NCBI RefSeq assembly: GCF_022346605.1
Contig: NZ_JAKRNT010000009.1
Location: 163,453 to 227,452 of the forward strand
From: Sporosarcina sp. ACRSL
Lineage (GTDB): Bacteria > Bacillota > Bacilli > Bacillales_A > Planococcaceae
DNA length: 64,000 nt
Direction: 5' to 3'
A program made the position numbers and the translations under genes. Below the pieces are notes generated by a model, which saw only the letters and a program-made list of their open reading frames with translations, ran no database searches and was not told the DNA's origin. Below are positions 1-7,581 of this stretch, one piece after another (position 1 is the first letter of the stretch; each line of letters starts with the position of its first letter).

Positions 1-2157
1 TGATTTCGCCAGTACGCCCGTTTTCATAAGTCCGCGTGGGCTGAATTTACCAGTCGGATCGAGCGCTTTGTCTACGCAATATTCCTCGGCCAGTCCGAAC
101 ACGCGCATAGCCATCGTTGTATAAAGGTCTACGCCGTCAATAAAGATTTGACGCATGGAATTATCGCCGTATTTCGTGTACATGATATGCGCTTGAATCC
201 GAGGCTCAATCTGCCCGAGGTCACTTCCGATGAATATGAAGCCATCTCGCGGTACGAATGCGTTACGGACGCGCTTACCGTTTTTACTGCGTGTCGGTAT
301 ATTCTGTAGATTAACGCCCTTTCCTACGCGGCTATCATCTTTAATCAGCGACTTAACCGCGTCGATATAGTTGGCGTCATTTACTGCCCCTACATAAGCG
401 TCCTTTGAGCGACCATTGTACGAACTGGACGAATAACGCCCCGTTGACGTGCCGCCCGCTTTAAAGTTCGAATGCAACCGTCCGTCTACCTCGATCGAGC
501 TTTCTTCGCCATGCGTGCCGAGGTATGGGCGAATGTATGTCGTTAGTAGTTTCGTATATTCCGCAACGGACGCCAACGGTTCGAGCGCAGGTTCTTCTTC
601 GTAATACATTTCGAGTACGCCCGCCGCTGTTGAACGTTTCTTACTGCGGTCAACTAGATACGTTCGGTCTTTTATGCGTAAATGATCGTAGATTAAATAC
701 GCGAGGTGATTGCCGTTCGTAATCGAAAACTCCGTAATTTCCTGCGGTGCGTTCTCGACTGTTGCCGCCGGCATTTCCGCAAGCTCGCGTTTATAGCGCG
801 CAAGCATATCGACCTCGTTTGCGTACATCTTCGTATGTGTTTTGTCCGTCGCTTCTAGTTCGGCAACGCGCGCCTGCTTCCGTTCTAGTTTGTCTTGCGT
901 CGAGGATATTCGTCTTGCTTGCGTTTCCTGCCAGCGCTTGATTTTGTTAGCGTTGATCGTCCGGTCCATCTTGCGTATGAAATCCTCGTCAATTCCGTAC
1001 GTTTCAAACACTCGGCGAGTAGCTTCCTCGACCTTCGGCTCAAACTCCGCTTCTAGTTCGCGCAATAAGTCGAAGTCTAATAAGAAGCCGCTACGTTCTA
1101 AAAATACGTCCGTTTCCGGCAAGTCCTTGTCAACGAGCGAATAGCATTCGAGTAATCGGTCGGTCTTGCGCATAAGTTCGAATTGCCACTCGAAAAGCGC
1201 CCATCCGTACTTAACGTCATTAATCGCATAAATGCCGACGATTTCCGTATTGAACGGCGCAGGGCTTCGATTACCGAAAAGATCATCGAACGAATAAACA
1301 TCGCCTTTAATGCCGAAATGCCTGCCGTACTTTTGAATTAACGGCTTTAATCCGTAATATTCTTCGTGTTCGTTCATTAAGTGCATTGCGTCTAAGGTGT
1401 CCCATATTACGCCGCGCATCGTATAGCCGTCGTTCTCTGCGATGTGTAAGTCGTAACGCGCAGCGCCCATATGGAACGTCTTTCCTTGCTTCGGTTGCGT
1501 TAGATATGGCGTAATTGCAGCGAGGACTTTCGAACGCGACAACTGCTTGTCCCCCGCCTTGAATGCATAAGGAACGTCGAAGCCGTCAACGTGACCATAA
1601 GGCAGGTAGTAGCCTTCGTTTAGTAACGGCAGCCATATCGAAAAGCCGATCGATAGGTCGATGTATGAATCGATGCCCGTACCCTCGAAGTCGCCCGCCG
1701 TCATAGACTCAACGCCAAGCATTTCGAAACGTCCCACCCATTCCGCACGCTGACGCCTGACTTCCTCGCGCAACCGCTCAACGAACGCAGGTAACTCGCT
1801 GGCATCCGTCAGAATGTAGTAACCGTCGGGCTTATTGTCTAGCGTCTGCTTAATGCGTTCTTCGCGCAGGGCGTCCTCGCGCTTGGCCGCAACTTGACGT
1901 CCCATTTCGAGGACTTCACCCTTCGTCAGATTGCCAGTCGATAGCCTGCCGATCTTTCCTGCACTATGTGCTTCGCGCGCCAGTTCGTAGAGTTCGCGTT
2001 CTCTCTCGTTGTATTTTAGCGTGCCGATACGCGCCCAAGCCTCGTCGATAGTCTCCGTATGCGCCCGCTTAGATGCCGCAGCCTTTGCGACCTGTTCACT
2101 TACGTTCACGCCCTCCGTTGGGCTACGCAAATTCAACGTTAGTTTTACGTCTTTCAA
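1..2157 (-). CDS. Prophage family A DNA polymerase (3' end outside window)
   Basis: Replicative DNA polymerase of the prophage; about 719 codons are visible and the gene runs off the left edge. A proofreading 3'-5' exonuclease domain looks intact: Exo I DFEGTG near residue 155, Exo II ARYDLHIA near 235, Exo III YAINDVKY near 310. The palm begins with TSTGRYSSSS near 570, LQNIPTRS near 617 and motif A SDLGQIEPR near 646; the last visible residues, MKTGVLAKS, would be the beginning of motif B. The start is TTG at 2157: a GGAGGG ribosome site lies upstream and an in-frame TGA three codons before it rules out a longer protein. It is the most distal gene seen of the replication operon. Confidence 0.9.
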   Translation of the reverse strand, partial: MKDVKLTLNLRSPTEGVNVSEQVAKAAASKRAHTETIDEAWARIGTLKYNERERELYELAREAHSAGKIGRLSTGNLTKGEVLEMGRQVAAKREDALREERIKQTLDNKPDGYYILTDASELPAFVERLREEVRRQRAEWVGRFEMLGVESMTAGDFEGTGIDSYIDLSIGFSIWLPLLNEGYYLPYGHVDGFDVPYAFKAGDKQLSRSKVLAAITPYLTQPKQGKTFHMGAARYDLHIAENDGYTMRGVIWDTLDAMHLMNEHEEYYGLKPLIQKYGRHFGIKGDVYSFDDLFGNRSPAPFNTEIVGIYAINDVKYGWALFEWQFELMRKTDRLLECYSLVDKDLPETDVFLERSGFLLDFDLLRELEAEFEPKVEEATRRVFETYGIDEDFIRKMDRTINANKIKRWQETQARRISSTQDKLERKQARVAELEATDKTHTKMYANEVDMLARYKRELAEMPAATVENAPQEITEFSITNGNHLAYLIYDHLRIKDRTYLVDRSKKRSTAAGVLEMYYEEEPALEPLASVAEYTKLLTTYIRPYLGTHGEESSIEVDGRLHSNFKAGGTSTGRYSSSSYNGRSKDAYVGAVNDANYIDAVKSLIKDDSRVGKGVNLQNIPTRSKNGKRVRNAFVPRDGFIFIGSDLGQIEPRIQAHIMYTKYGDNSMRQIFIDGVDLYTTMAMRVFGLAEEYCVDKALDPTGKFSPRGLMKTGVLAKS

Positions 2158-2174
2158 ATACGCTCACCCTCCGT

Positions 2175-2345
2175 TTAGTTAACGTTCATCTTCTCATAAT
2201 ACGCAACTACTTCGTCAAAATGCGCGTCCGCCCAATCGCGGAAGCAACCGACGTCGCAGTAGTAGCGTTGCGTGTTGTCGTCGTAGGTCGCTTCGGTGTG
2301 CGGATCAGTGGCGTCTAGCTGTGCGTTGCAGTGGGCGCAGTTCAT
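2175..2345 (-). CDS. Small Cys-rich prophage protein (56 aa)
   Basis: Begins MNCAHCNAQLD and has a second cysteine pair YYCDVGC, so a single zinc-ribbon-like fold (CxxC then CxxxC) is likely. The ATG overlaps the stop of the upstream 516-residue gene (ATGA), which implies translational coupling, and the stop lies 17 bases before the TTG of the polymerase gene. Function unknown; its place directly before the polymerase suggests a replication accessory role, but that is only inference. Confidence 0.7.
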   Translation of the reverse strand: MNCAHCNAQLDATDPHTEATYDDNTQRYYCDVGCFRDWADAHFDEVVAYYEKMNVN

Positions 2346-3892
2346 TTCGTATCGACTCGCGATTCTACTGGCGCGATTAGCGTTAAGAATTTTCCTAGCG
2401 TTATATCGTCGCCTTTAAGATAGTAGTTTCCTCCGTCTGTAGCTCCGACAGGCCCTCGCTCTATTTCGAAAATACCTCCGCTGTACTCGGTTTCTATTGT
2501 CCAAGCCGCCCGCACAATATCGCCTTTGCGGAACTCGTTCGGCTTGCGTCCAATCTTCGTGAATACTGCGTCCGCTTTCTCCTTTGCATCCGCTTCTGCT
2601 ACCGCCTTTTCATACTGCGCAACTTCCGTAGGTGTGGCGAGGCGCATTTCGGAATAGCGCGTCCAGTTGCCTACGTCCGAACGTCCCTCGACTTTTACGC
2701 GAACACTATGCGCGTTAAAATGTACGTCACCGACTTTACCGATGTCTCCGACTTCGTTCACCGAGTCATTCGTATTCGCCGTAATAACTACGATGTCGCC
2801 CGTCTTTGGCTTCGGCATTGCTTCCGCGACTTCTGCGTCGGTTGCTTTGACGAAGTGCTTCGCAAGTACAGCGAATTTTTTGCCTATCTGACGCGATTCT
2901 TCATGCGCGATAATCTCGACTTTAATAGCGCCCGTAATCGGTAATTCTACGACTTTGCCGAGTTTCATTCGTCTGTCCGTAACGGAATACTCGTCGTCCG
3001 CGCTCGGCAACGGTTTAACGTAATCTCCGACTTTTAGCGGAAGCTCTTTCGGCGCGTAAACGAGTACGTTCGCTTCCGTGCGGTCAAAGCCTTTGTGATA
3101 TACGCAATAACCGCCTTCCTCGGTAACTATGTCGTCCGAATAGCGCGAGACATCGACCGGACCATACGGCTTGCCGATATCGACGCAACTGCTCGTATTC
3201 TCCGTAAACACGACGACATCGCCCGGCTGTGCTTTGCGTTCAACTAGCGTGTAAGTTGCGCCTTTGAAGTCGATCGTTTCCGCAGGCTTTGCGTCCTCTA
3301 CTTTCGACAATTGTTCGCGGCGGTAGTAGCGTTGTTTTCCTACGTCAAGTATAACGGAATGGTCGCCGTCCGCGTCAACGCGTTCAAGCGTGCCTAGTTC
3401 ACCGTCGTGGTCATTCCCGAATAAACTAAGCCCTGATACGCGCACTCTATCGCCTACCGTTAGCTTTTCCGACGGCTGTGCGTCTTCTAACGCCGTCACG
3501 CGCTTCTCTACTGCTTCAACCTGCGCTCCTACGTCGCGGATTTGCGCCGTAATCATTTCCGCGAATGGCTGGCTGACTTGCGGTGTTTCTACGGCGACTT
3601 TGCGGAATACTACGAACTTACTATAATGAAGTCCGTTAGGTTCGTCTAGTTCGTCTGAAACAACTCCGAGCCACTTGTCGTCGTATTTCGGTTTTGTACG
3701 CATTTTATAGAACGATTTAACTAGGAGGTCATCGCCTAGATAATCGTTACTGACTAATCCGATATCACCCGCTTGAATTTCGCCGGCTTGCGTTATCCCT
3801 TCAACGCGCACATACTCCGCGCCCTTATGCGAAATTTTCGTAATTTCGCCGTTCACCATATCAACCGTTTTAATGCCCGTTAACTTCGCCAT
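2342..3892 (-). CDS. Prophage protein with repeated SH3-like modules
   Basis: 516 residues. Four or five modules each open with a motif of the type (V/K)GDxVxV, for example VGDRVRVSG, PGDVVVFT, VGDYVKPL, TGDIVVIT and KGDIVRAA, spaced about 80 to 90 residues apart; this is the pattern of small SH3/KOW-like beta barrels. A short coiled coil (about residues 118-140, VEAVEKRVTALE) separates the first module from the rest. No enzyme motif is visible. It starts with ATG overlapping the stop of the preceding nuclease-like gene (TAATG). Modular SH3-like proteins of this kind occur in Bacillus phages without assigned function; a scaffold or nucleic-acid-binding role is a guess. Confidence 0.75.
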   Translation of the reverse strand: MAKLTGIKTVDMVNGEITKISHKGAEYVRVEGITQAGEIQAGDIGLVSNDYLGDDLLVKSFYKMRTKPKYDDKWLGVVSDELDEPNGLHYSKFVVFRKVAVETPQVSQPFAEMITAQIRDVGAQVEAVEKRVTALEDAQPSEKLTVGDRVRVSGLSLFGNDHDGELGTLERVDADGDHSVILDVGKQRYYRREQLSKVEDAKPAETIDFKGATYTLVERKAQPGDVVVFTENTSSCVDIGKPYGPVDVSRYSDDIVTEEGGYCVYHKGFDRTEANVLVYAPKELPLKVGDYVKPLPSADDEYSVTDRRMKLGKVVELPITGAIKVEIIAHEESRQIGKKFAVLAKHFVKATDAEVAEAMPKPKTGDIVVITANTNDSVNEVGDIGKVGDVHFNAHSVRVKVEGRSDVGNWTRYSEMRLATPTEVAQYEKAVAEADAKEKADAVFTKIGRKPNEFRKGDIVRAAWTIETEYSGGIFEIERGPVGATDGGNYYLKGDDITLGKFLTLIAPVESRVDTK

Positions 3893-4284
3893 TATATAAC
3901 CGCCTCCATTTGCGTAGTTATGACTCCTTCTGCCGTATATGCCGCGCGATCAAGCGCAATAGACAGCTCAACCCACCGCTTGCTTGCGCGCGCTTCCGAC
4001 GCCCAATACTCGCGGATTTCACGATTCTCGAACATAAAGACGCGTGGGAACTCGCCTTCACCGACCAGTACGCCGATTAGATAATCCGCATCTGACTTGG
4101 TGTATGGCGTGCCGTCGCTCTTGCGCGCATGGACTACATACTCGCCTCCGCGATCCGTCCGAATTTGAATCGTTTTGACCTGTATTTTGACGGTTTCACC
4201 GCTCAACGGGTCAGTCGCTAACAAGTCGTGCGGTTCCGCAGTTGACGGCTTGCTGACGACGTAACCGTTCGCAAGCAACGCCAT
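3892..4284 (-). CDS. PD-(D/E)xK nuclease-like protein
   Basis: Short protein with the core of a PD-(D/E)xK nuclease: PHDLLATD near residue 18 supplies the acidic residue, and IQVKTIQ near residue 33 is the (E/Q)xK strand; SDADYLIGVL follows as the usual third strand. Members of this family resolve or cut branched DNA or act as small restriction-like enzymes, so a recombination role beside SSB and polymerase is plausible. The ATG at 4284 has no ribosome site. The frame stays open to 4347, and a good AAAGGTAGG site stands before ATT at 4338, giving a longer N-terminus that would supply the first helix normal for the family. The true start may therefore be non-canonical. Confidence 0.65.
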   Translation of the reverse strand: MALLANGYVVSKPSTAEPHDLLATDPLSGETVKIQVKTIQIRTDRGGEYVVHARKSDGTPYTKSDADYLIGVLVGEGEFPRVFMFENREIREYWASEARASKRWVELSIALDRAAYTAEGVITTQMEAVI

Positions 4285-4380
4285 TTCTGCGACAAGTTCC
4301 GAATATACTCCGACTACTTCTGTAATGTGCGCGATAATGTCCGCCTACCTTTCGTATTTGTTTGGACGTGACGCTCTCCG

Positions 4381-5205
4381 TTAGAATGGGAGAACGTCGT
4401 CCGTTACTTCGATTGAATCGTCTAGCGGTGTATCTCCGCCTGTTTGCGCAACTGTTGGCTTCTCTAATCCGATTAGCGAAATATCGAATCCGGCTTGAAT
4501 TAAATTCGAAATCTGCATCGCTTCGTCCGCTTCAAATAGAAGTCCGTCAAATAGCGTTTGGTCAAACGTTTCACCGGCGGACTTCTCGAAGTTGGCGTTT
4601 TCTTCCTCCGTAAGCCCTTTTTGCAGATTGATAATCGGCGTTAGCGAGAATGACGTCGATGTACTTGCGCCAGTCTTACTTAGCTTAAACGCCATGTTTA
4701 GGAAATCGTGTTCGGCACCTGCGATCGGATTACCGTTTTCGTCTAACTCCGCATACTCGAGAATCGTTTGATACACGTTTAACGCTTGCTTCTTCGTCAT
4801 GTCCACTACGATGTCTTCGCCCTTCGATAGTTCGAAGAATCCCATCAGATATTTTTCGGTAGCTTTATATTTACGCGCTTCTTCTCCGTATTTGTCCGCA
4901 GCAGCTTTGTTCTTGTTGCGGATTTCAGCGAACTGCAATTCTCGATAATGCCTTTCCGCCAAATCCCACGCAGTAAAGTCGCTTACGACGTAGCCTTTCG
5001 CATCCCTAGTCGATGGTTTATCCGGAACAAACGATTTAACTGAACCGAATATTCCGTAGTTGAAATACTGCGCCAAGTCTTCTGCGCTTTTAACGCGTAC
5101 TTTGATTGATTCGCCACTTTCCAGCTTCGTAAAGTCTGTCGTTTTTTCCACCGCCGGTTGAGCTGTTAATGATCCGATTGCCATTGCGCCTTTATTAAGT
5201 GTCAA
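4381..5205 (-). CDS. Prophage single-stranded DNA-binding protein
   Basis: The protein ends in an acidic tail closing with DDVLPF, the signature tip by which bacterial SSBs (DDDLPF in Bacillus) dock polymerase and helicase partners. The body (274 residues) does not look like the short OB-fold SSB of the host and resembles larger phage SSBs, so it is called from tail and context. TTG at 5205 is chosen because an AAAGGGG site lies eight bases upstream; a GTG at 5277 is in frame but abuts the base of a long hairpin and lacks proper spacing. The leader between this gene and the gene before it folds into a three-way junction (5279-5375). Confidence 0.75.
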   Translation of the reverse strand: MTLNKGAMAIGSLTAQPAVEKTTDFTKLESGESIKVRVKSAEDLAQYFNYGIFGSVKSFVPDKPSTRDAKGYVVSDFTAWDLAERHYRELQFAEIRNKNKAAADKYGEEARKYKATEKYLMGFFELSKGEDIVVDMTKKQALNVYQTILEYAELDENGNPIAGAEHDFLNMAFKLSKTGASTSTSFSLTPIINLQKGLTEEENANFEKSAGETFDQTLFDGLLFEADEAMQISNLIQAGFDISLIGLEKPTVAQTGGDTPLDDSIEVTDDVLPF

Positions 5206-5278
5206 TTTAACGTCCCCTTTGCGTATTATTGTCGGTAAAGAAGCGCGTCCGCTTCTCGCCAAGTGTGCGTCCATCACC

Positions 5279-5375
5279 TTGCGCCCGCTAATCCGTTAAA
5301 CGCCGACCGCATGGTCTGGTGTAGTCGCGTGTAATTAACGCGCTGATGGCTCTTTTAACGGATTAGCCGACGCAA
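5279..5375 (-). ncRNA. Three-way-junction RNA element in the SSB leader
   Basis: Arms 5279-5300 and 5354-5375 are inverted repeats agreeing at 20 of 22 positions. In the minus-strand RNA one of the two exceptions becomes a U-G pair, leaving a single mismatch. The 53-base loop holds two more hairpins: 5326-5330 with 5338-5342 (CGCGT/ACGCG) and 5305-5308 with 5313-5316 (GACC/GGTC). The element starts about ten bases after the upstream stop codon and ends about 70 bases before the SSB start. No U-tract follows, so it is not a simple terminator. It could be an autoregulatory SSB-binding site, an RNA-processing site or a DNA cruciform used in replication. Confidence 0.5.
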
Positions 5376-5384
5376 GTGCCGGCT

Positions 5385-5981
5385 TTAAATCGCTACTGTT
5401 TCGCTTACTTCCTCGCCCAAAAACGCCTTCGCTTCGCCCTCTACCGCGCGATATTCCTGCTCTTGCGTCTGCATGGCGTTCTTAATTGCGCGCGCCTCGT
5501 CTTCCAGTACGTCAATCTGCGCTTGAATAATCGCCTGCGTCCCCGGATGTTTGCAGCGGACTTTATTGCGAAAGAGTTCCGCAATCTCGACGTTTAAATC
5601 CGCAAGGCGAAGGTTATACTGCCTGTAAGAACGGCGGAAGGTTGCGTGTGCTTTGCGTAATTCACGTCTAATTGTCGTCATAATTGCGTCGGATAGAATG
5701 CCGGTTGTTGCGATTTCTTGCGCATGCGCACCGCCTTTGACGGAATCCATCGAGTACACCGTTACGATTGTATCGCTGTTTTTCGCAACGATAAGGCGCG
5801 TCCTACTTGCGTAATGGTCGAATACGCGGCAAGTTTTGTGTTTTCCGGTACCGCCTGTCACTCCGTTAAACACCGCAGTCTGCATAAGCTGAATCAAATG
5901 ATTCTTCGCGTTGTGCGCCGGTTGGCCAAATCGCTCGATTGCGCGATCAATTGCGTGTGGCTCGACTTCGTAACGTTTCAT
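5385..5981 (-). CDS. Prophage hypothetical protein (198 aa)
   Basis: Not recognised. The first 80 residues form a compact domain (HAIDRAIERFG, then a GGTGKHKTCRVFDHY stretch followed by beta strands). The last 90 residues are charged and helical (RRELRKAHATFRRS, then EDEARAIKNAMQTQEQEY) and probably form a coiled coil. Its ATG overlaps the stop of the 53-residue gene upstream (ATGA), and the SSB leader structure begins right after its stop. Operon position suggests a role in DNA metabolism; nothing in the sequence proves it. Confidence 0.65.
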   Translation of the reverse strand: MKRYEVEPHAIDRAIERFGQPAHNAKNHLIQLMQTAVFNGVTGGTGKHKTCRVFDHYASRTRLIVAKNSDTIVTVYSMDSVKGGAHAQEIATTGILSDAIMTTIRRELRKAHATFRRSYRQYNLRLADLNVEIAELFRNKVRCKHPGTQAIIQAQIDVLEDEARAIKNAMQTQEQEYRAVEGEAKAFLGEEVSETVAI

Positions 5982-6139
5982 GCGAGGCGCACTCCTTTCA
6001 GCGGAATATTATAATCGGCAGGGTCGTCATCCTCCGGTATATCTCCGTTGTATTGCGCATATGTTAATTTAGCTTCGTTGAGGTTGCGTTTGTGTTGCGT
6101 AAATGAATCTTTTACAATTGGTAATTCGTACATAAACAT
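5978..6139 (-). CDS. Small acidic prophage protein (53 aa)
   Basis: Encodes a short protein starting MFMYELPIVKD with an acidic centre (GDIPEDDDPADY). It was found by reading the gap: a perfect AGGAGG stands seven bases before ATG 6139, and its TGA overlaps the next ATG at 5981. It is the first gene of the minus-strand operon that leads to SSB and polymerase. Function unknown. Confidence 0.65.
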   Translation of the reverse strand: MFMYELPIVKDSFTQHKRNLNEAKLTYAQYNGDIPEDDDPADYNIPLKGVRLA

Positions 6140-6163
6140 GTGTAAACCTCCTAATTTAATGTA

Positions 6164-6193
6164 TTGTAAAATGGGAACAACATATGGTATAAT
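6164..6193 (+). promoter_or_regulatory. Near-consensus promoter pointing antisense to the sigma gene
   Basis: TTGTAA at 6164-6169, an 18-base spacer and TATAAT at 6188-6193, preceded by TGG as in an extended -10. It reads toward the 3' end of the minus-strand sigma factor gene, and no plus-strand gene begins until 7019. Confidence 0.4.
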
Positions 6194-6211
6194 CAGTGAG
6201 GAAATATTAGA

Positions 6212-6838
6212 TTAGCCGACAAAAGCTGTGGGCACGGTTAAATAATCGTAATGATTGCCAAATTTTTTACAATCGTAAAAATTGGCGAGCTTACGGATTC
6301 GTGACTTTATTGTTTTGTCGGTAGTGCCGATTTGCTTGGCCGCTTTTCGGTAAGAATTTGTTTCAATGAAGGCAGATGCAGATGTCAGAGTTTGTTCATC
6401 GGCCTTCGATATTAGGAACGCGACTAGTTGGCGCTGGTCGTGTTTTTTTTGTATTTCTTCGATGATGTTTGATTCGTCTGTTGTTGGCGCAACAGTTAGA
6501 ATCTCGTAGACTTCGTTTAAGCTTCCGTCATCATCTTCGTACATTACTTCTGCTTCGTGCTTGTCCCTCCGTTTTTTCTTTCGTAGTAAATCGACGCAGC
6601 CTAACCTAATTGCGTAATGTACTGCGTTTCTGAACTCACCCCGCATGTCAAACTTTGTGGCGATGTCTATTAGCTTTCCGTTTATCATTGATTCAACGTC
6701 ATGCTCGTTCAGCTTATATTTTCTTGCGTACTTTACAACGATCCACCTGCCCCCTTCGTAGATGTATTCATAGATTTCACCGAATGCGACCTCGCAACCT
6801 GTCGCTTGATATTTAGAAACTGCGTCGTTAATTGTCAT
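6212..6838 (-). CDS. Prophage sigma-70-family sigma factor
   Basis: 208 residues with ECF-like layout. A sigma-2-like helical region spans about 20-95 (ARKYKLNEHDVESMINGKLI, then FRNAVHYAIRLGCVDLLRKKKRR). The C-terminal part, about 150-190, is a sigma-4-type helix-turn-helix (SYRKAAKQIGTTDKTIKSRIRKL). It would redirect host RNA polymerase to phage promoters. It sits alone at the head of the minus-strand operon, divergent from an XRE regulator, with the shared control region 6839-7018. The small ribosome site TAGGAGGAAGA precedes ATG 6838. Alternative: a sigma-like DNA-binding regulator without polymerase activity. Confidence 0.75.
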   Translation of the reverse strand: MTINDAVSKYQATGCEVAFGEIYEYIYEGGRWIVVKYARKYKLNEHDVESMINGKLIDIATKFDMRGEFRNAVHYAIRLGCVDLLRKKKRRDKHEAEVMYEDDDGSLNEVYEILTVAPTTDESNIIEEIQKKHDQRQLVAFLISKADEQTLTSASAFIETNSYRKAAKQIGTTDKTIKSRIRKLANFYDCKKFGNHYDYLTVPTAFVG

Positions 6839-6867
6839 GTTCTTCCTCCTATACTAGTAATATCGTT

Positions 6868-6947
6868 TTATAATTCATAGCGCGGAGTTATTTAGCAAAA
6901 AACTTTTAAAAAGATTATTTGATTGCTAACCGACTATGAATTATACT
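6868..6947. promoter_or_regulatory. Divergent control region with nested inverted repeats
   Basis: Outer arms 6868-6880 and 6934-6945 share a perfect 12-base inverted repeat (CTATGAATTATA), and an inner pair TTAGCAA/TTGCTAA lies at 6892-6898 and 6923-6929. On the plus strand TTGATT (6919-6924), a 17-base spacer and TATACT (6942-6947) make a good promoter for the XRE gene at 7019. The mirrored arm places TATAAA in the same relative position for the sigma gene on the minus strand, with a weaker -35. A regulator bound to the arms could switch both. Confidence 0.55.
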
Positions 6948-7018
6948 AGAATCATATATCATCAGTTTGATAATGTCAAACCATTTACCGGAAAATTATT
7001 ACATAGGAGTGGGTAATT

Positions 7019-7228
7019 TTGTTCACATTTCAGCCATTAAGAGATTATTTAGACCTAAAAGGACTATCTGTTAAAAGACTTATGAAGGAACTAGGCTTTT
7101 CTACTAACGTAGCTGTAGCGCTGAATAACGATCGTGAAGTCCGCCTAGAACATATCGCGAAAATCTGTAATCACCTCGACCTACCTATCGAATCTGTCGT
7201 AGAAATACTTCCGAAAACTGACGCCTAA
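7019..7228 (+). CDS. Small XRE-type DNA-binding protein (Cro-like)
   Basis: 69 residues carrying one helix-turn-helix of the XRE type (LSVKRLMKELGFSTNVAVAL, then LEHIAKICNHLDLPIESVVE). It has no further domain, so it should act as a small repressor or antirepressor like Cro. TTG start at 7019 with AGGAG nine bases upstream. It is divergent from the sigma gene and ends inside its own terminator: the TAA lies in the loop of the hairpin at 7220-7237. Confidence 0.8.
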   Translation: MFTFQPLRDYLDLKGLSVKRLMKELGFSTNVAVALNNDREVRLEHIAKICNHLDLPIESVVEILPKTDA

Positions 7229-7246
7229 ATTGGCGTCTTTTTCTTT
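7220..7246 (+). terminator. Terminator of the first XRE gene
   Basis: GACGCC (7220-7225) pairs with GGCGTC (7232-7237), followed by five T. The stop codon of the gene forms part of the loop. Confidence 0.85.
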
Positions 7247-7263
7247 GGCTTCCGCTATCGACC

Positions 7264-7284
7264 TCCGTTATGGTAAAATTATCC
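7264..7284 (+). promoter_or_regulatory. Extended -10 promoter and operator-like site of second XRE gene
   Basis: TGGTAAAAT at 7271-7279 fits an extended -10. The 13 bases 7272-7284 (GGTAAAATTATCC) match 11 of 13 positions of the perfect palindrome in the 15.2-kb promoter, which suggests a shared repressor site. Confidence 0.45.
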
Positions 7285-7300
7285 GCGGAGGTGGTCGGCT

Positions 7301-7510
7301 ATCAACGTCCGTTTGCGTTGTAAGTTACGCGACCGACGCCTCTCGCAAGGCCTTTCTCTACGGCAGCTTGCAACATTAGCAAGCGTTGACCGCGGGCAAT
7401 TATCTCGTTACGAAAATAATATAGTCGTGATGGGCGTGGACACTGCCGCAAAGTTTGCGCTTTTACTCAACTGCACCATAGACGATCTCTACGAATATGA
7501 ACAGGAGTAG
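7301..7510 (+). CDS. XRE-family repressor-like protein
   Basis: One XRE helix-turn-helix (LSLRQLATLASVDRGQLSRYE) and the typical C-terminal helix of the family; about 65 to 69 residues. The first standard start codon is TTG 7313, but it lies 21 bases from the strong GGAGG at 7287-7291. ATC at 7301 is in frame at the right distance (nine bases) and would give MNVRLRCKLRD. I list the longer form but consider both possible. Likely a lysogeny-control repressor; an operator-like site overlaps its own -10, consistent with self-control. Confidence 0.7.
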   Translation: MNVRLRCKLRDRRLSQGLSLRQLATLASVDRGQLSRYENNIVVMGVDTAAKFALLLNCTIDDLYEYEQE

Positions 7511-7515
7511 TCGGT

Positions 7516-7544
7516 CGCAGACGGTCTCAGCACGGCCGTCTGCG
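7516..7544. terminator. Hairpin between convergent XRE and primase genes
   Basis: CGCAGACGG (7516-7524) and CCGTCTGCG (7536-7544) are perfect complements. No T-tract follows on either strand, so termination strength is uncertain. Confidence 0.45.
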
Positions 7545-7581
7545 CGTTGGTTGCACGATAATACAACCGAACGCTTGTTAC

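Noticed and set aside
5206..5277. Extended SSB start at GTG 5277
   Set aside because: It abuts the base of the long stem and lacks a spaced ribosome site, while TTG 5205 has AAAGGGG eight bases upstream.
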